A DNA stretch of 64,000 nt from Bacillus gaemokensis (GTDB taxonomy: Bacteria; Bacillota; Bacilli; Bacillales; Bacillaceae_G), in contig NZ_LTAQ01000045.1 in assembly GCF_001590835.1 (NCBI RefSeq), forward strand, positions 72,795-136,794. Reading direction: 5' to 3'. Under the pieces are notes generated by a model that had not been told where the DNA came from, did no database searches, and saw nothing but the letters and a program-made list of their open reading frames with translations. The translations under genes and the position numbers were made by a program. Positions 39,178-47,610 of the stretch are shown piece by piece; the stretch's first letter is position 1; the number at the start of each line of letters is the position of its first letter.

Positions 39178-39906
39178 ATGATAATTCATGTCTATGCCTT
39201 ATGCTGGAACGAAGAAAAAATACTGCCGTATTTTTTCAAGCATTATGATAGTATAGCTGATCAGTATTATATTTTTGATAATGACTCAACGGACAATTCC
39301 TTATCCATCCTACAATCACATCCCAAGGTAATTATAAATAGATTTGAGATACAAGGTGATTCTTTTGTGCAATCAGCACTAGATCAATACAATTGTTTTT
39401 GGAAACAAAGTAAAGAAACGGCAGACTGGGTTATTATCTGCAACATAGATGAACATTTATATCATCCTAATCTTAGAACTTACTTGCAAGAATGCACTTC
39501 TAATGGGATTACACTCATTGTACCCGAAGGTTATGAAATGGTTTCAGACTCATTCCCCAATAGTGACAAACCTTTGTATGAAAGTGTAAAATCTGGCGCA
39601 AGAAGGGAATACCTGGATAAACCTCAGGTTTTTAATCCAAGTGAGATTAAAGATATAAACTTTTCTGTCGGTAGACATTCTGCTTTTCCTTTGGGTAATG
39701 TAAAAAAGCCACTCAATAAAGAAATACTACTTTTACACTATAAACATATAGGATTTAATTATTTAAACAACCGATTATCGGAACAAAAAACAAGACTTCG
39801 AAGAACCGATATCGCTAACAACTGGGCACATGAGTATTTATGGGATGAAAAGAAAAAACTTCAAGCATTTGAAAGGTTAAAAAAGGAATCTGTTAAAGTA
39901 TTGTAA
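39178..39906 (+). CDS. Glycosyltransferase (Glyco_tranf_2_4 / GT-A-like)
   Basis: A 242-residue protein. It opens MIIHVYALCWNEEKILPYFF and has a DNDSTDNSLSIL motif (about residues 36-47), typical of the Glyco_tranf_2_4 family, plus an NIDEH metal-binding-like motif (about 103-107). It is probably cytosolic and transfers a sugar to a cell-surface glycan or glycoprotein. I chose ATG at 39178-39180, with AAGGGGGCATC upstream. It is the first gene of a three-gene cassette bounded by family 3 repeats. Confidence 0.8.
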   Translation: MIIHVYALCWNEEKILPYFFKHYDSIADQYYIFDNDSTDNSLSILQSHPKVIINRFEIQGDSFVQSALDQYNCFWKQSKETADWVIICNIDEHLYHPNLRTYLQECTSNGITLIVPEGYEMVSDSFPNSDKPLYESVKSGARREYLDKPQVFNPSEIKDINFSVGRHSAFPLGNVKKPLNKEILLLHYKHIGFNYLNNRLSEQKTRLRRTDIANNWAHEYLWDEKKKLQAFERLKKESVKVL

Positions 39907-40033
39907 ATTAAACCCATGGTACTAGTTACATTACGCTAACGCATACATTTTTTCATTTCCATAGCAATACAATCGTTTCATCTACATTGACTAACAAATA
40001 ATGAGAGGCTATTTTCATTAAAGGAGGCATACA

Positions 40034-40474
40034 ATGGAAGGCATACAAGTTATTTCACTTAAAAAGCTATCGAATGAAAAAGGATTTCTGCTGGAGGTAC
40101 AGAGAAATGACGATACCGATTTCCCTGGGTTCGGACAGTCATACATTACTGCCACTAATCCAGGTGTTATTAAGGCATGGTATCGGCATCATAAACAAAT
40201 AGACCAAATCGCTCTGATAAAAGGCGAACTATTGCTAGTGCTCTATGACACAAGAGAACATTCGACTTCATATAATCAGATCAAAGAGATTCACATAGTA
40301 GAAGAAAATCCATTACTAGTACAAATCCCACCAGGAGTCTGGCACGGCTTCAAAGCGATAAGTAGTAAACCCGCTCTTCTTCTGCATATGAATACCATTC
40401 CCTATAACTTCGAAAATACGGATGAAGACAAACTCCTTCCTGAAGATAAAACTATACCTTATCAATGGGATTAA
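40034..40474 (+). CDS. RmlC-like cupin (sugar 3,5-epimerase family)
   Basis: A 146-residue single-domain cupin of the dTDP-4-dehydrorhamnose 3,5-epimerase superfamily. It contains GVIKAWYRHHKQ, where the family's active-site His follows the RGLH-type strand, and VQIPPGVWHGFKA in place of the usual VPEGFAHGF. It would act on a nucleotide-sugar keto intermediate; exact chemistry is unknown. AAAGGAGG precedes its ATG. The next gene starts 4 bp after its stop. Confidence 0.75.
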   Translation: MEGIQVISLKKLSNEKGFLLEVQRNDDTDFPGFGQSYITATNPGVIKAWYRHHKQIDQIALIKGELLLVLYDTREHSTSYNQIKEIHIVEENPLLVQIPPGVWHGFKAISSKPALLLHMNTIPYNFENTDEDKLLPEDKTIPYQWD

Positions 40475-40478
40475 AATT

Positions 40479-41294
40479 ATGATTTTATCTTTCATTTCCA
40501 ATGACCCGATTATGGCTACTTATGTGCAGTCTGCAGGAATAGATCGGATTATGATTGACCTAGAGGTAAATGGTAAGAACATCCGCCAATTTGGTAAAAA
40601 TCTTTTTTTATCTGATCATACAATCAACGATATTCCAACTATAAAAAAAATTTTCAAAAAAAATCCTCTTTTCGTCCGTATAAACCCGATCAATAAAAAT
40701 TCGCACAAAGAAATAGATACCGTAATCCAAATGGGAGCCGACATTGTAATGCTGCCCTTTTTTCATTCTATGGATGAAGTAAAAACTTTTCTTAAACTAA
40801 CAAATGGAGCTGTTATTAACAGCTTGTTAATTGAAACTAAGGAAGCCGCAGAACTCCTTCCTAAAATAGTTGATTTGAAGGAAGTCCACGAAATTCATAT
40901 AGGCTTTAATGATCTTAAAATAAGTTTCGGATACAAAACTATGTTTGACCCCATATTAAATGGTTCTTTGGAAGAATACGCCATGATTATTAACAAAAAA
41001 AAGATTCGGTGGGGATTCGGAGGTATAGCAAAATTATCCGATACAACACTCCCCATAAATCCAGAATTACTATTATGTGAACAATTAAGATTAAAAACCT
41101 CTATAGGATGGTTAGGAAGAAGTTTCCGAGATGCATTGGATAGAAACAATATAGGCTCATCAATTCAAAAAGAAGTTTTATTACTAAGAAATTTTCTCCA
41201 TGATTACGCTCAAGCCCCAAAAGATTTTTTTGATTTTAAACACGCAACACTTTTGGAGCAACTCCGTCTAATGACAAATAAAGTGAAACTTTAA
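40479..41294 (+). CDS. HpcH/HpaI aldolase / PEP-mutase-like TIM-barrel protein
   Basis: A 271-residue protein resembling the HpcH/HpaI class II aldolase and citrate-lyase-beta superfamily: IDRIMIDLEVNGK near residues 18-30, FVRINPINKNSHKEID, GADIVMLPFFHS, and a C-terminal IGFNDL. The conserved Glu and Asp metal ligands are plausible (the E of LIETKEAAELL, then D of NDL). Such enzymes make or split C-C bonds with pyruvate-like substrates. ATG at 40479 lies 4 bp after the cupin stop with only a weak ribosome site, so coupled translation is likely. The last codons (NKVKL-stop) come from the flanking repeat. Confidence 0.72.
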   Translation: MILSFISNDPIMATYVQSAGIDRIMIDLEVNGKNIRQFGKNLFLSDHTINDIPTIKKIFKKNPLFVRINPINKNSHKEIDTVIQMGADIVMLPFFHSMDEVKTFLKLTNGAVINSLLIETKEAAELLPKIVDLKEVHEIHIGFNDLKISFGYKTMFDPILNGSLEEYAMIINKKKIRWGFGGIAKLSDTTLPINPELLLCEQLRLKTSIGWLGRSFRDALDRNNIGSSIQKEVLLLRNFLHDYAQAPKDFFDFKHATLLEQLRLMTNKVKL

Positions 41295-41399
41295 TTAGCG
41301 GGGGTTTCTTCCCCCACTAATTATTAGCCCTCACTTAACTTCTTTGCTTTCGCCGAATTTTGAGGTGGGAGTGTTACTACCCGCAAATAGCAGGATAAA
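41280..41399. repeat. Structured chromosomal repeat, copy B (family 3)
   Basis: AAAGTGAAACTTTAATTAGC starts the copy. Its first hairpin AATTAG-GGGGG / CCCCC-CTAATT keeps pairing despite base changes relative to copy A. It then has CTTCTTTGCTTTCGCCGAA and CCCGCAAATAGCAGGATAAA. It supplies the stop codon of the preceding gene. Confidence 0.85.
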
Positions 41400-41451
41400 C
41401 AAAAGTACACCACCCACAGAAGTACATACTGTCAATCTACCTATTTCCCTT

Positions 41452-42777
41452 TTACAGAGTGGGGGATTTCTTTCGCTTCTTTACAGCAATTAAAAAAGCA
41501 ATAAATAAAACGTTTACCAAGACCAACAGAGATACAAACAGCCAATTAATCCCTGTTCGCTCCCCGACTTTGTATACATTTGCTTCCTCTCTTTTTAAAA
41601 CAAGATAATATTTCCCTTCCTCTTCTCTAATAACTTCATCTTCCATCAAGCCTCTTAATTCTTGATTTTCTCCTATACTATTAGCTGAAAATGACACTTT
41701 TTGCGTCTCTTTTGTATTATTGATTGCAACAAGCGTTACTTCATCTTTATATGTTCTTTTCAATACACTCATCCCGTTCTTATCATACAACAGTTCAAAT
41801 GTACCACGGCGAAGGGATGGTAGCTTTTGACGCAATTCTCCTAATTTCGTTACGTACTGTAAAAACTTCTCATCCGTTTTAAAGTCCATTAATCGGTGAT
41901 TATCCGGAGCTTCTCCACCATCTAACGCAATCTCTGTTCCGTAATATACACTAGGTATTCCTGGAGAGGTGTATAAATAAGCAAGTGCTAACTTCAAACG
42001 AGCTGGCGGATAATACGCATTCTCTTTTGCAATACGGACAAACCGCTTTGTTTCTTGATTATCTACAAATGTATTCATTACTTTATCACCTTCTATTAAA
42101 CTAGCATCATATAGCGGTTTAATAGACATATCTGTTTTTGAAAACACTTCTGTTATTTGCTTATAATACTGATTATGTATATCTTCCGCTTCATCCGTCA
42201 TCAAGAGAAAATCTTTTTTTGTTTCTTGTACATTTTGTTGTACTTCATTCAGCAAAGCATGGGACAGTTTTTTACTATGTATAAGATAACCGCCATCTAA
42301 GTCTACTTCTACTATCCACCACTTCATCGACTCAATCATTTGTTGCTGTTCTTCTCCAATAACAAATTGAAACATAACTTTCATTTCCCTTGCATGTGCT
42401 TCTTTTACAAGCCGCTTCACATCTTGTAATGAGCCAAAATGCTCATTTACTTTTCGCTGGTCGCCTATACCAGTTCCATCATATGTTCTACTTTCAAAAA
42501 GAGGCGAAAGCATCACAGCGGTAAACCCCATCTCCTTTATATAGTCCAATCTCTTTATAATTCCTTGTATATCGCCGCCTTGATAGGCTTCTAAATTCCC
42601 CACATCAAGTTGTTTATCAGTTTTCGCATCCCCATTGTTAAAACGATCAATCATAATAGAATAAATTACTTCATCTTTCCATTCTCTTTTCTCTTCTGCA
42701 AAAATATGTACCGGTATTAAAAAAACAAATAACATACCAAAAACAATGCATATTCCCCTGCTCCATATTCTTTTCAC
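41452..42777 (-). CDS. Membrane-anchored amylase-like protein, catalytic residues lost
   Basis: A 441-residue protein with a signal peptide (KRIWSRGICIVFGMLFVFL, then HIFA-EE), a GH13 alpha-amylase-like barrel (IYSIMIDRFNNGD at 38-50, then YQGGDIQGIIKRLDYIKEMG) and a C-terminal membrane helix (about 408-430) with a basic tail. None of the four GH13 regions is intact. DxxxNH is FVIGEE (about 138-143). The nucleophile region reads DGGYLIHSKK (161-170). The general-acid site reads LLMTDEAED. The NHD site reads DNQETKRF (239-246). I chose GTG at 42775-42777, with GGGGGATAT upstream. It is probably a non-enzymatic, surface-exposed protein. Confidence 0.8.
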   Translation of the reverse strand: MKRIWSRGICIVFGMLFVFLIPVHIFAEEKREWKDEVIYSIMIDRFNNGDAKTDKQLDVGNLEAYQGGDIQGIIKRLDYIKEMGFTAVMLSPLFESRTYDGTGIGDQRKVNEHFGSLQDVKRLVKEAHAREMKVMFQFVIGEEQQQMIESMKWWIVEVDLDGGYLIHSKKLSHALLNEVQQNVQETKKDFLLMTDEAEDIHNQYYKQITEVFSKTDMSIKPLYDASLIEGDKVMNTFVDNQETKRFVRIAKENAYYPPARLKLALAYLYTSPGIPSVYYGTEIALDGGEAPDNHRLMDFKTDEKFLQYVTKLGELRQKLPSLRRGTFELLYDKNGMSVLKRTYKDEVTLVAINNTKETQKVSFSANSIGENQELRGLMEDEVIREEEGKYYLVLKREEANVYKVGERTGINWLFVSLLVLVNVLFIAFLIAVKKRKKSPTL

Positions 42778-42891
42778 ATATATCCCCCAACTTCTTTTAA
42801 TTGTAAGAATATTATACCAATGTTTCGGACAAACCGCATATCCCCTTAATTTGTTAACTTGCACGAATTATCTGGATGTAAAATAAATTCA

Positions 42892-42908
42892 TGTTAGATT
42901 TCCTTACA
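42892..42908 (+). promoter_or_regulatory. GlnR/TnrA box 1 upstream of amtB
   Basis: TGTTAGATTTCCTTACA matches TGTNANAWWWTNTNACA at all but one defined position. It lies upstream of the -35 element. Confidence 0.75.
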
Positions 42909-42936
42909 TTTAATTTTAAATTTTCTAAAAATTATG

Positions 42937-42965
42937 TTGATTTCTTAATGATTATTGAATATGAT
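42937..42965 (+). promoter_or_regulatory. Sigma-A promoter of amtB
   Basis: TTGATT (42937-42942), a 17-bp spacer and TATGAT (42960-42965). Confidence 0.65.
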
Positions 42966-42983
42966 ATGTAACATAACATTCAA

Positions 42984-43000
42984 TGTAATATTTTATAACA
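42984..43000 (+). promoter_or_regulatory. GlnR/TnrA box 2 upstream of amtB
   Basis: TGTAATATTTTATAACA is a full match to TGTNANAWWWTNTNACA. It lies downstream of the -10 element and just before the ribosome site, a place suited to repression. Confidence 0.85.
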
Positions 43001-43018
43001 TTACAGGAGGGGAAAAGA

Positions 43019-44260
43019 ATGAATATGGGAGATACAGTTTTTATATTTTTAGCAACAGTAATGGTTATGATTATGACGCCAGGCTTGGCACTTTTTTACG
43101 GAGGAATGGTTCGCAGTAAAAACGTACTAAGTACAACAATGCATAGCTATAGCGCAATGGCAATCGTTTCAATTCAATGGATTTTTATCGGCTATTCTTT
43201 ATCATTTGGACCAGATTGGAACGGCATCATCGGTTCACTCGATTGGTTCGGTCTACAAAACGTAACCTACGCACAAAACCCAGATTACTCTGCTACTATT
43301 CCACACAATTTATTTATGATGTTTCAACTTATGTTTGCAATCTTAACTCCAGCTTTAATTTCAGGTGCATTTGCTGAAAGAATGCGATTTTCAGCTTTTC
43401 TTATTTTCATTCTTCTTTGGACGACAATCGTCTACAATCCTGTTGCCCATTGGGTATGGGGCGTTGGAGGCTGGCTTCGCGAACTCGGCGCATTAGACTT
43501 CGCTGGGGGCAACGTTGTCCATATCACATCCGGAGTCGCCGGACTTGTTTTGGCAATCTTCCTTGGTAAACGAAAAGACATAAACGGCTCATCACCTCAT
43601 CATCTTCCCTTTACTATTTTAGGTGCAGGCTTATTATGGTTTGGTTGGTTCGGATTTAACGTAGGTAGTGCTCTTACACTTAACGATGTCGCTCTTACAG
43701 CATTTATCAATACAAATACCGCCGCAGCAGCTTCCGCTTTAACTTGGATCTTAGCAGAGTGGTTCTTTCAATCTAAACCAACCGTAATGGGAGCAGCATG
43801 TGGTGCCGTATCAGGACTCGTCGCAATTACACCAGCTTGTGGATTTGTTACCCCCTTCTCCGCCCTTCTCATTGGAGCAATCGGAGGCGTTCTCTGCTTC
43901 GGAGCTGTATTCTTTTTAAAACATAAACTCGGATATGATGACGCACTTGATGCATTCGGCTGCCATGGTATCGGCGGGACATGGGGCGGTATTGCAACAG
44001 GTCTTTTCGCAACAACTTCCGTTAATAGCGGCGGCGCTGACGGATTATTTTACGGAAACGCCGCACTCCTCTTTAAACAACTAGCTGCAATCGGTGCAAC
44101 ATACGCGTTTACAATCGTTATGACGTACGCCATTATTAAAACTATTAACTTCTTCCTTCCCGTCCGCGTACATGAACACGAAGAACAAATGGGGCTGGAT
44201 ATTTCAATGCACGGGGAGAAGGCTTATGAATATACAGAGAAAACAGCACACCAGAGATAA
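43019..44260 (+). CDS. amtB: Ammonium transporter AmtB/NrgA
   Basis: A 413-residue Amt-family channel with about 11 membrane helices. The family signature around DFAGGNVVHITSGVAGLVLA carries one of the twin pore histidines, and FGCHGIGGTWGGIATGLF supplies the other. It takes up ammonium when nitrogen is scarce. The ATG follows AGGAGGGG by seven bases. Two GlnR/TnrA-type boxes flank its promoter. No glnK-like PII gene follows; a terminator does. Confidence 0.95.
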   Translation: MNMGDTVFIFLATVMVMIMTPGLALFYGGMVRSKNVLSTTMHSYSAMAIVSIQWIFIGYSLSFGPDWNGIIGSLDWFGLQNVTYAQNPDYSATIPHNLFMMFQLMFAILTPALISGAFAERMRFSAFLIFILLWTTIVYNPVAHWVWGVGGWLRELGALDFAGGNVVHITSGVAGLVLAIFLGKRKDINGSSPHHLPFTILGAGLLWFGWFGFNVGSALTLNDVALTAFINTNTAAAASALTWILAEWFFQSKPTVMGAACGAVSGLVAITPACGFVTPFSALLIGAIGGVLCFGAVFFLKHKLGYDDALDAFGCHGIGGTWGGIATGLFATTSVNSGGADGLFYGNAALLFKQLAAIGATYAFTIVMTYAIIKTINFFLPVRVHEHEEQMGLDISMHGEKAYEYTEKTAHQR

Positions 44261-44286
44261 ATACATGTGTACACCATCAAACAACA

Positions 44287-44330
44287 AAGAGATGTATCCC
44301 CTTTTCAAGCAGGATACATCTCTTTATTTT
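44287..44330 (+). terminator. amtB terminator
   Basis: AAAGAGATGTATCC and GGATACATCTCTTT form a 14-bp stem followed by ATTTTTTA. Confidence 0.9.
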
Positions 44331-44647
44331 TTAACTATAACTATATGAAGTTATATCGTTTCATTTGCTTATATGCTAAACTGTAACAAATATGTTTTAT
44401 TGTTTATAATTAACAAATTTACAATTTGTTTCATTATACCTTCTTACACAATCAATAAACATCACGATAATAAAATTAAGGAAGTAATAAAAGGAAAAAA
44501 TATATTTCAAAGAATCTAATATACATATTATCTACATTAGCTATATTAGGAATAATATGTACGTTATTTATTATTTACACGGACATCGACACTCCCTTTT
44601 CAACAAAATTTATAATAGGCTATGTAATTTTTCTTATTGGATATTTT

Positions 44648-44875
44648 TTGTATTTTATTTTCACAAGTACAATACGTATGTGGAAATTAGGTTGGATTGA
44701 AACACAAAAAAGATTGTTGAGGTTTTTGATTATATTCCTAGCATTTAGCGCTACAAAATATCTTTTTAACTACTTTTTTCAATCCTCAAATCTTCAGATT
44801 TCGGATTTCACTACAACTTTAGGCTGTTCTCTAGGTCTTGCTTTTTTCGATTTGTTGTTTATAAAAAAGAAATAA
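44648..44875 (+). CDS. Small membrane protein with unresolved start
   Basis: Two hydrophobic spans (FLIIFLAFSATKYLFNYFF and TTLGCSLGLAFFDLLF) are visible from the TTG at 44648. The same phase stays open upstream to about 44480 and encodes two more spans (YILSTLAILGIICTLFIIY, then FIIGYVIFLIGYFLYFIF), preceded by KRKKYISKN. No ATG, GTG or TTG with a ribosome site starts that longer version. Either a start codon has mutated, or a rare start is used. I do not recognise the family. Confidence 0.45.
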   Translation: MYFIFTSTIRMWKLGWIETQKRLLRFLIIFLAFSATKYLFNYFFQSSNLQISDFTTTLGCSLGLAFFDLLFIKKK

Positions 44876-44922
44876 CGAAAACTGACCATTAAAGGCACCG
44901 AACAAATTTATGAATAAGTAAA

Positions 44923-44963
44923 AAAGATGTACTCCTTTTCGAAACAGAGCACATCTTTTTTAT
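44923..44963. terminator. Convergent terminator before lysE-type gene
   Basis: AAAAAAGATGTACTC and GAGCACATCTTTTTT pair with one mismatch and carry A and T tails. Confidence 0.8.
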
Positions 44964-44980
44964 TTTCCCTTTAAAAATGA

Positions 44981-45577
44981 TTAAAATATTGATAGTAACT
45001 GCTGCACTGCCAGATAAAACAAAAATAAGCCACCTATAAAACTGATGATATTCGTTACAAGATAGAGCCTATTATTTCGTAAAAATATAATGGTCATACT
45101 AACAATTAATAACCATAATGACATAATCGTAATATGAATCAGCGATAAAAGAGTAAATTCTAACAGTACATTCTCTTTATTCGTAATAAATCCAGGAACA
45201 ATTGTTAAATAAAGCAAAATAGCTTTAGGGTTAAGAACATTTAATAAATAAGCATCTTTTATGTACACTTCTTTATCCGAAGCATTCATTTTATTTTGTT
45301 TTAATGCACTGATGATGAAAGTGCCGGAAAGATAAATTAAAAATAATGAACCAATAACTGTTACTGTTTTCAATAAAAGTATATTACTTAATATAATCAA
45401 CGAGACCCCTATCCCTGCAAATATTGAGTGTGTCAATATGCCTAAGGAAGTGCCTACAATGACTCTTTTTAATCCCTTAAAACCTGAAGAAGCTATACTA
45501 GATATAGCTAGAGTAAAGCTTGCACCCGGCGAAAGGGCTATAGGCAAAATCGTAAAGATAAATTCTAGAAGTCTCAT
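44981..45577 (-). CDS. LysE/RhtB-family amino-acid exporter
   Basis: A 198-residue protein with six hydrophobic helices. The family signature is LPIALSPGASFTLAISS (residues 11-27), and LLNVLNPKAILLYLTIVPGF (about 112-131) starts the second half. LysE-type proteins export amino acids or their derivatives. The ATG has AAAGGATTG upstream. It is monocistronic; the substrate is unknown. Confidence 0.88.
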   Translation of the reverse strand: MRLLEFIFTILPIALSPGASFTLAISSIASSGFKGLKRVIVGTSLGILTHSIFAGIGVSLIILSNILLLKTVTVIGSLFLIYLSGTFIISALKQNKMNASDKEVYIKDAYLLNVLNPKAILLYLTIVPGFITNKENVLLEFTLLSLIHITIMSLWLLIVSMTIIFLRNNRLYLVTNIISFIGGLFLFYLAVQQLLSIF

Positions 45578-45960
45578 TTGTATTCAATCCTTTATTTCAA
45601 TCAAATTTTTTTAGAACGACGCTTCTTCATTTTTTTAATAACCTTCTTAAATTAATTCATCAAATAAATTTTCCAATCTGCTTAAAAATAATATTATATA
45701 AATTTTTGATGTGCCTAATATACAACCTGCTCTATTACTACAAAACGATAAACCAAAATCCCTTCTTTATTAAAATATTTCAGTTCATCTTTTTTATGAA
45801 CAGTTAAACTTTATTGCCAATACATTCATTGAAAGATAGTCAGATTTCTTTGTTAATCTTATCTTACTTGTTTTATATTTTTGTTACCTTTAATTGAAAT
45901 CAACATGGTATTCTTGCCAAAAGTTAAGTTTTTAACTTTTTACATGTTTCCATTAGCTTT
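45578..45960. other. AT-rich intergenic region
   Basis: About 380 bp between the LysE-type gene and the catalase 3' region. No gene, repeat or clear signal beyond a small AAGTT-AACTT hairpin near 45920. Confidence 0.4.
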
Positions 45961-45973
45961 AAGAGGTTTTTTA

Positions 45974-46016
45974 CAAAAAAAAACGATAATCCTTCTACAT
46001 CTTAGATAGAATGAAT
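45974..46016 (-). terminator. Probable katA terminator
   Basis: On the minus strand, GGTATTCATTCTATCT pairs imperfectly with AGATGTAGAAGGATTATC, followed by GTTTTTTTTT. It lies 70 bp past the catalase stop. Confidence 0.5.
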
Positions 46017-46086
46017 ACCGTTTTTTTCGTTTTGGGGGTATTTAATTTCGTTAGGTTGATGACGATGTAGTACTACCCCAATGTTA

Positions 46087-47553
46087 TTATTTCGCAGGTT
46101 TTCCTACATACGCTGTAATATCAACGTTTAACGCCTTCGCTAAACGCATACCATAGTCACGGTCTGCACGGAAGAAGTTGCAAATAGCAAGTAATTTTGT
46201 TTGCTCATGCACATCTTTTAAATCATTTGTTAAGTTTGCAATTAAGTTATCTTGTTCTTCTTTAGAGAATGAACGGTAACGCTCACCAGCTTGCTCGAAG
46301 TCGTTTGGTTTATCAATTTTTTCACGAGATACATAACCTTCAAGCTTCATAGTTGAATCACGGTAGTTAGAATCTTCCACTGGATTTTCAGCGTGACGAC
46401 TTGGCTCGTAATTAATTGTTGATGGTTGTTGATTCATTTGCATTGCACCATCACGTTGTTGATTACGAACAGCTGCATATGGGCAATTTACAGGAATTTG
46501 TAAGTAGTTCGCACCAAGGCGGTAACGTTGTGTATCTGGATAAGAGAATAGACGCCCTTGCAATAATTTATCTTCAGACGGTTCAATACCAGAGACAGTC
46601 GCACTTGGCGTAAACGCCGCTTGTTCTACTTCAGCAAAGAAGTTTTTCGGATTACGATTTAATGTCATTGTCCCTACTTCCATTAATGGGAAACGATCTT
46701 CTGGCCATACTTTCGTTGGATCTAATGGATCGAAGTTTAAAGAATCCATTTCATCAAGTTGCATCACTTGCACATAAAGATCCCATTTCGGATAATTACC
46801 ACGCTCAATTGCATCAAATAAATCACGAGTTGCATGGTTAAAATCTTTTCCTTGTACTTCTTCTACTTCTTTTGCACTTAGGTTACGCACACCTTGCTGT
46901 GGTTTCCAATGGTATTTAATATAAACGATTTTACCTTCTGCATTAATCCACTTAAATGAATGTACACCGAAACCTTCCATTTGACGATAGTTTGCAGGAG
47001 TACCGTAATCAGAGAATACCCATGTCATCATGTGTGTAGATTCTGGTGATAACGTCATGAAATCCCAGTAACGATCTGGCGTTTGAACATTTGTATCCGG
47101 TGCTGGTTTTAAAGAGTGCACCATGTCAGGGAATTTAATTGCATCACGAATGAAGAAAACAGGTAAATGGTTACCAACGATATCATAATTTCCTTCTTCC
47201 GTATAAAACTTCACAGCAAAACCACGTGGATCACGAGCTGTTTCAGGAGAACCTTGACCATGAATAACCGTTGAGAAACGAACGAATACAGGCGTTTCCG
47301 TTCCCGCGTTTTGTAAAAATGCTGCTTTTGTATATTCTTTCATACTATTTTTTGTTACGAAAACACCATGAGCACCTGCACCACGCGCATGTACAACACG
47401 CTCAGGAATACGTTCACGATCAAAATGAGCAAGTTTTTCTACTAAATGATAATCTTCTAATAATACTGGTCCACGGCGACCAGCTGTACGAGAATTTTGG
47501 TTGTCTCCTACTGGAGCACCTTGGTTTGTTGTTAAGCGATTATTTGGATTCAT
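46087..47553 (-). CDS. katA: Vegetative haem catalase
   Basis: A 488-residue small-subunit clade 3 catalase that breaks down hydrogen peroxide. The active His is in RVVHARGAGAHG (about residue 55), Asn in VGNHLPVFF (about 127) and the haem-ligand Tyr in RLFSYPDTQRYRLG (about 337). I chose ATG at 47551-47553 because AGGAGGTTCCC is just upstream. A PerR-type box lies in its 5' region, and ferrochelatase is the upstream neighbour, a sensible pairing of haem supply and haem use. Confidence 0.96.
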   Translation of the reverse strand: MNPNNRLTTNQGAPVGDNQNSRTAGRRGPVLLEDYHLVEKLAHFDRERIPERVVHARGAGAHGVFVTKNSMKEYTKAAFLQNAGTETPVFVRFSTVIHGQGSPETARDPRGFAVKFYTEEGNYDIVGNHLPVFFIRDAIKFPDMVHSLKPAPDTNVQTPDRYWDFMTLSPESTHMMTWVFSDYGTPANYRQMEGFGVHSFKWINAEGKIVYIKYHWKPQQGVRNLSAKEVEEVQGKDFNHATRDLFDAIERGNYPKWDLYVQVMQLDEMDSLNFDPLDPTKVWPEDRFPLMEVGTMTLNRNPKNFFAEVEQAAFTPSATVSGIEPSEDKLLQGRLFSYPDTQRYRLGANYLQIPVNCPYAAVRNQQRDGAMQMNQQPSTINYEPSRHAENPVEDSNYRDSTMKLEGYVSREKIDKPNDFEQAGERYRSFSKEEQDNLIANLTNDLKDVHEQTKLLAICNFFRADRDYGMRLAKALNVDITAYVGKPAK

Positions 47554-47594
47554 CAAAGGGAACCTCCTCTTTTTTCTCAAGAATAATTATTTAA

Positions 47595-47609
47595 TTAAAA
47601 TTATTATAA
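47595..47609 (-). promoter_or_regulatory. PerR box upstream of katA
   Basis: On the minus strand TTATAATAATTTTAA matches TTATAATNATTATAA at 13 of 14 defined positions. PerR represses peroxide-defence genes. Confidence 0.8.
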
Positions 47610-47610
47610 T

